Source: Gammaproteobacteria bacterium (GTDB lineage: Bacteria; Pseudomonadota; Gammaproteobacteria; PS1; Pseudothioglobaceae). Taken from it: DNA of 7,114 nt. The number at the start of each line of letters is the position of its first letter. Position 1 is the first letter of the stretch. The position numbers were made by a program, and so were the translations under genes. Positions 6,049 through 7,114 of the stretch are shown here, in pieces. The notes beneath the pieces were generated by a model. The model was not told where the DNA came from. It saw only the letters and a list, made by a program, of their open reading frames with translations, and ran no database searches. The stretch spans positions 1 through 7,114 of the forward strand of contig DQNX01000001.1 in the NCBI GenBank assembly GCA_015658965.1. The letters run 5' to 3'.

Positions 6049-6306
6049 ATGGCACATAAAAAAGCAGGCGGTAGTACTAATAACGGTAGAGATTCCGTTT
6101 CCAAAAGATTGGGCGTTAAAAGATTTGGCGGCGAAGTAGTATTAGCAGGTAACATTTTAGTACGTCAAAGAGGCACCAAAGTGCATCCTGGTGTTAACGT
6201 ACGCAAAGGTAAGGACGACACGTTGTTTGCAGTAGCAGACGGCAGAGTGGTTTTTGCTAAAAAAGGTAAATTCATGCGTCAAACGGTTTCTATCGAAGCA
6301 GTTTAG
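6049..6306 (+). CDS. rpmA: 50S ribosomal protein L27
   Basis: Ribosomal protein L27, 85 residues, as in E. coli. Its N-terminal tail reaches the peptidyl transferase centre. The N-terminus MAHKKAGGSTNNGRDS begins directly with the conserved AHKK tail, so it lacks the cleavable N-terminal extension known from Firmicutes. KRLGVKRFGGEVVLAGNI and VRQRGTKVHPG are family hallmarks. AGGAG (6036-6040), overlapping the rplU stop, gives a good ribosome site eight bases upstream. A strong terminator follows. The gene obgE, which comes after rpmA in many bacteria (not always directly), is not found downstream here. Confidence 0.99.
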   Translation: MAHKKAGGSTNNGRDSVSKRLGVKRFGGEVVLAGNILVRQRGTKVHPGVNVRKGKDDTLFAVADGRVVFAKKGKFMRQTVSIEAV

Positions 6307-6326
6307 TTCGTATTTAAGTTTTATCT

Positions 6327-6356
6327 AAAAAAGCGCCTTCTGGGCGCTTTTTTTTT
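6327..6356 (+). terminator. intrinsic terminator of rplU-rpmA
   Basis: A GC-rich stem AGCGCC/GGCGCT (6332-6337 with 6343-6348) closes a TTCTG loop and is followed by a run of nine T (6348-6356). The upstream A run (6327-6332) can extend the stem by pairing with the T tract. It begins 20 bases after the rpmA stop. This is a textbook rho-independent terminator, and the A/T flanks could let it work in both directions, although no gene converges on it. Confidence 0.96.
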
Positions 6357-6421
6357 GGATAGTTGGTGATTTTGTAACAGGCCTTGCACCACTCAAGCAG
6401 TATTAAAAAAAATTAATCCTT

Positions 6422-6427
6422 TATAAT
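6422..6427 (+). promoter_or_regulatory. possible -10 box for fabD
   Basis: A perfect TATAAT lies 52 bases before the fabD ATG, after the rpmA terminator, where a new promoter is needed. The correctly spaced -35 position (6399-6404, AGTATT) is poor; TTGCAC at 6384-6389 is too far upstream (32 bp). The surrounding A/T-rich stretch (6400-6420) could act as an UP-like element. The call rests on the -10 and context only. Confidence 0.4.
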
Positions 6428-6479
6428 AATGCAAAGGTCTCGATTAAAATAAAGCTAAATCAATTAATAATAAATACTT

Positions 6480-7114
6480 ATGAATTACGCAATCGTATTC
6501 CCCGGTCAAGGTTCACAATCACTTGGTATGCTGTCAGAGCTTGCTGATAATTTCCCCGTTGTTAAAGATACATTCACCCAGGCAAGCGACGCACTAGGCT
6601 TTGATTTATGGGCATTGACTCAAGAAGACCAAGAAGGCCTTAACCAAACTCAAAATACCCAGCCTGCTATGCTTGCAGCTGGCTACGCAACGTATCGAGT
6701 GCTTACCAATACGGCTGATTTATCACCAATTTGCATGGCAGGACACTCTTTAGGCGAATACACAGCGCTGGTTGCAGCTGGCGCGCTGGATTTTTCTGAT
6801 GGCATTCAGCTCGTTAGAAAGCGTGCAGAATTGATGCAATCAGCCGTACCTGCTGGCGTGGGCGCCATGGCGGCGATTTTGGGCTTGGCGGATGAAATCG
6901 TGGTTAAAGTTTGTAGTGATTATGCTGGTGATGGTATTGTGCAAGCGGTTAATTTTAATTCCAATGGTCAAGTGGTGATTGCCGGCAATAAAGCTGCGGT
7001 CGATGCAACCTGCGAAGCCATGAAAGCCGCAGGCGCTAAACGCGCCGTGATATTGCCAGTCAGTGTGCCTTCGCATTGTTCGCTTATGGATGATGCGGCA
7101 ACCATATTTGCCAA
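6480..7114 (+). CDS. fabD: Malonyl CoA-acyl carrier protein transacylase FabD, 3' end off window
   Basis: The first 211 residues of FabD (about 310 in E. coli), which moves the malonyl group from CoA to acyl carrier protein to feed fatty-acid elongation. Seen: the N-terminal FPGQGSQ motif (7-13), QPAMLAAGYA (61-70), the nucleophile elbow GHSLGEY with Ser90, RKRAELMQ with Arg115 (binds the malonyl carboxylate), and VPSHCSLM with catalytic His199. Each is offset by two from E. coli Ser92, Arg117 and His201, so the site is complete. The frame is open to the right edge. The ATG at 6480 begins the conserved MNYAIVFPGQG; no Shine-Dalgarno is visible in the AT-rich leader. plsX and fabH, frequent upstream neighbours, are absent; rpmA and its terminator lie there instead. 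Confidence 0.97.
   Translation, partial: MNYAIVFPGQGSQSLGMLSELADNFPVVKDTFTQASDALGFDLWALTQEDQEGLNQTQNTQPAMLAAGYATYRVLTNTADLSPICMAGHSLGEYTALVAAGALDFSDGIQLVRKRAELMQSAVPAGVGAMAAILGLADEIVVKVCSDYAGDGIVQAVNFNSNGQVVIAGNKAAVDATCEAMKAAGAKRAVILPVSVPSHCSLMDDAATIFA

Noticed and set aside
6840..7076. 78-codon minus-strand ORF opposite fabD
   Set aside because: It is a shadow of fabD, whose active-site motifs are intact on the plus strand.

Overview
The window looks like ordinary chromosome from an AT-rich Gram-negative bacterium, most likely a gammaproteobacterium. LpxH (lipid A synthesis), YciB, a PP0621-family zinc-ribbon protein and the ppiB-lpxH neighbourhood all point there. Low GC and marine-type codon use would fit a lineage such as the SUP05/Thioglobus group, but that is only an impression. 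Every large ORF belongs to a known housekeeping family. I see no mobile element, CRISPR array, toxin-antitoxin pair or defence system.

Layout, left to right. A tRNA-Leu(UAA) gene on the minus strand is cut by the left edge. Next comes a plus-strand run, probably one operon: a small PP0621-family membrane-anchored Cys4 protein, yciB, gcvT, a 147-bp gap with repeated GCAAG motifs, gcvH, and an RNase II-family (RNB) exoribonuclease starting at TTG. The first three genes are joined by 4-base ATGA stop/start overlaps. The RNB gene converges on lpxH; their 3' ends overlap by 24 bp and two perfect palindromes sit at the junction. On the minus strand ppiB and lpxH form a two-gene operon with a 2-bp gap. 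ppiB diverges from rplU-rpmA (ribosomal proteins L21 and L27) across a 110-bp region with a perfect TATAAT on each strand. A strong intrinsic terminator follows rpmA. After it, fabD starts and runs off the right edge.

Functionally, gcvT and gcvH supply two parts of the glycine cleavage system (one-carbon metabolism); gcvP and lpd are not in view. YciB acts in the inner membrane and envelope, LpxH in lipid A synthesis, FabD in fatty-acid initiation, PpiB in cytosolic protein folding, and L21/L27 in the large ribosomal subunit. The RNB enzyme degrades RNA.

The points most worth a second look are modest: a roughly 38-residue, two-cysteine insertion in the last periplasmic loop of YciB; the palindromes at the RNB/lpxH junction; the repeat-bearing gcvT-gcvH gap; and a non-canonical RNase II homologue tied to the glycine cleavage genes.
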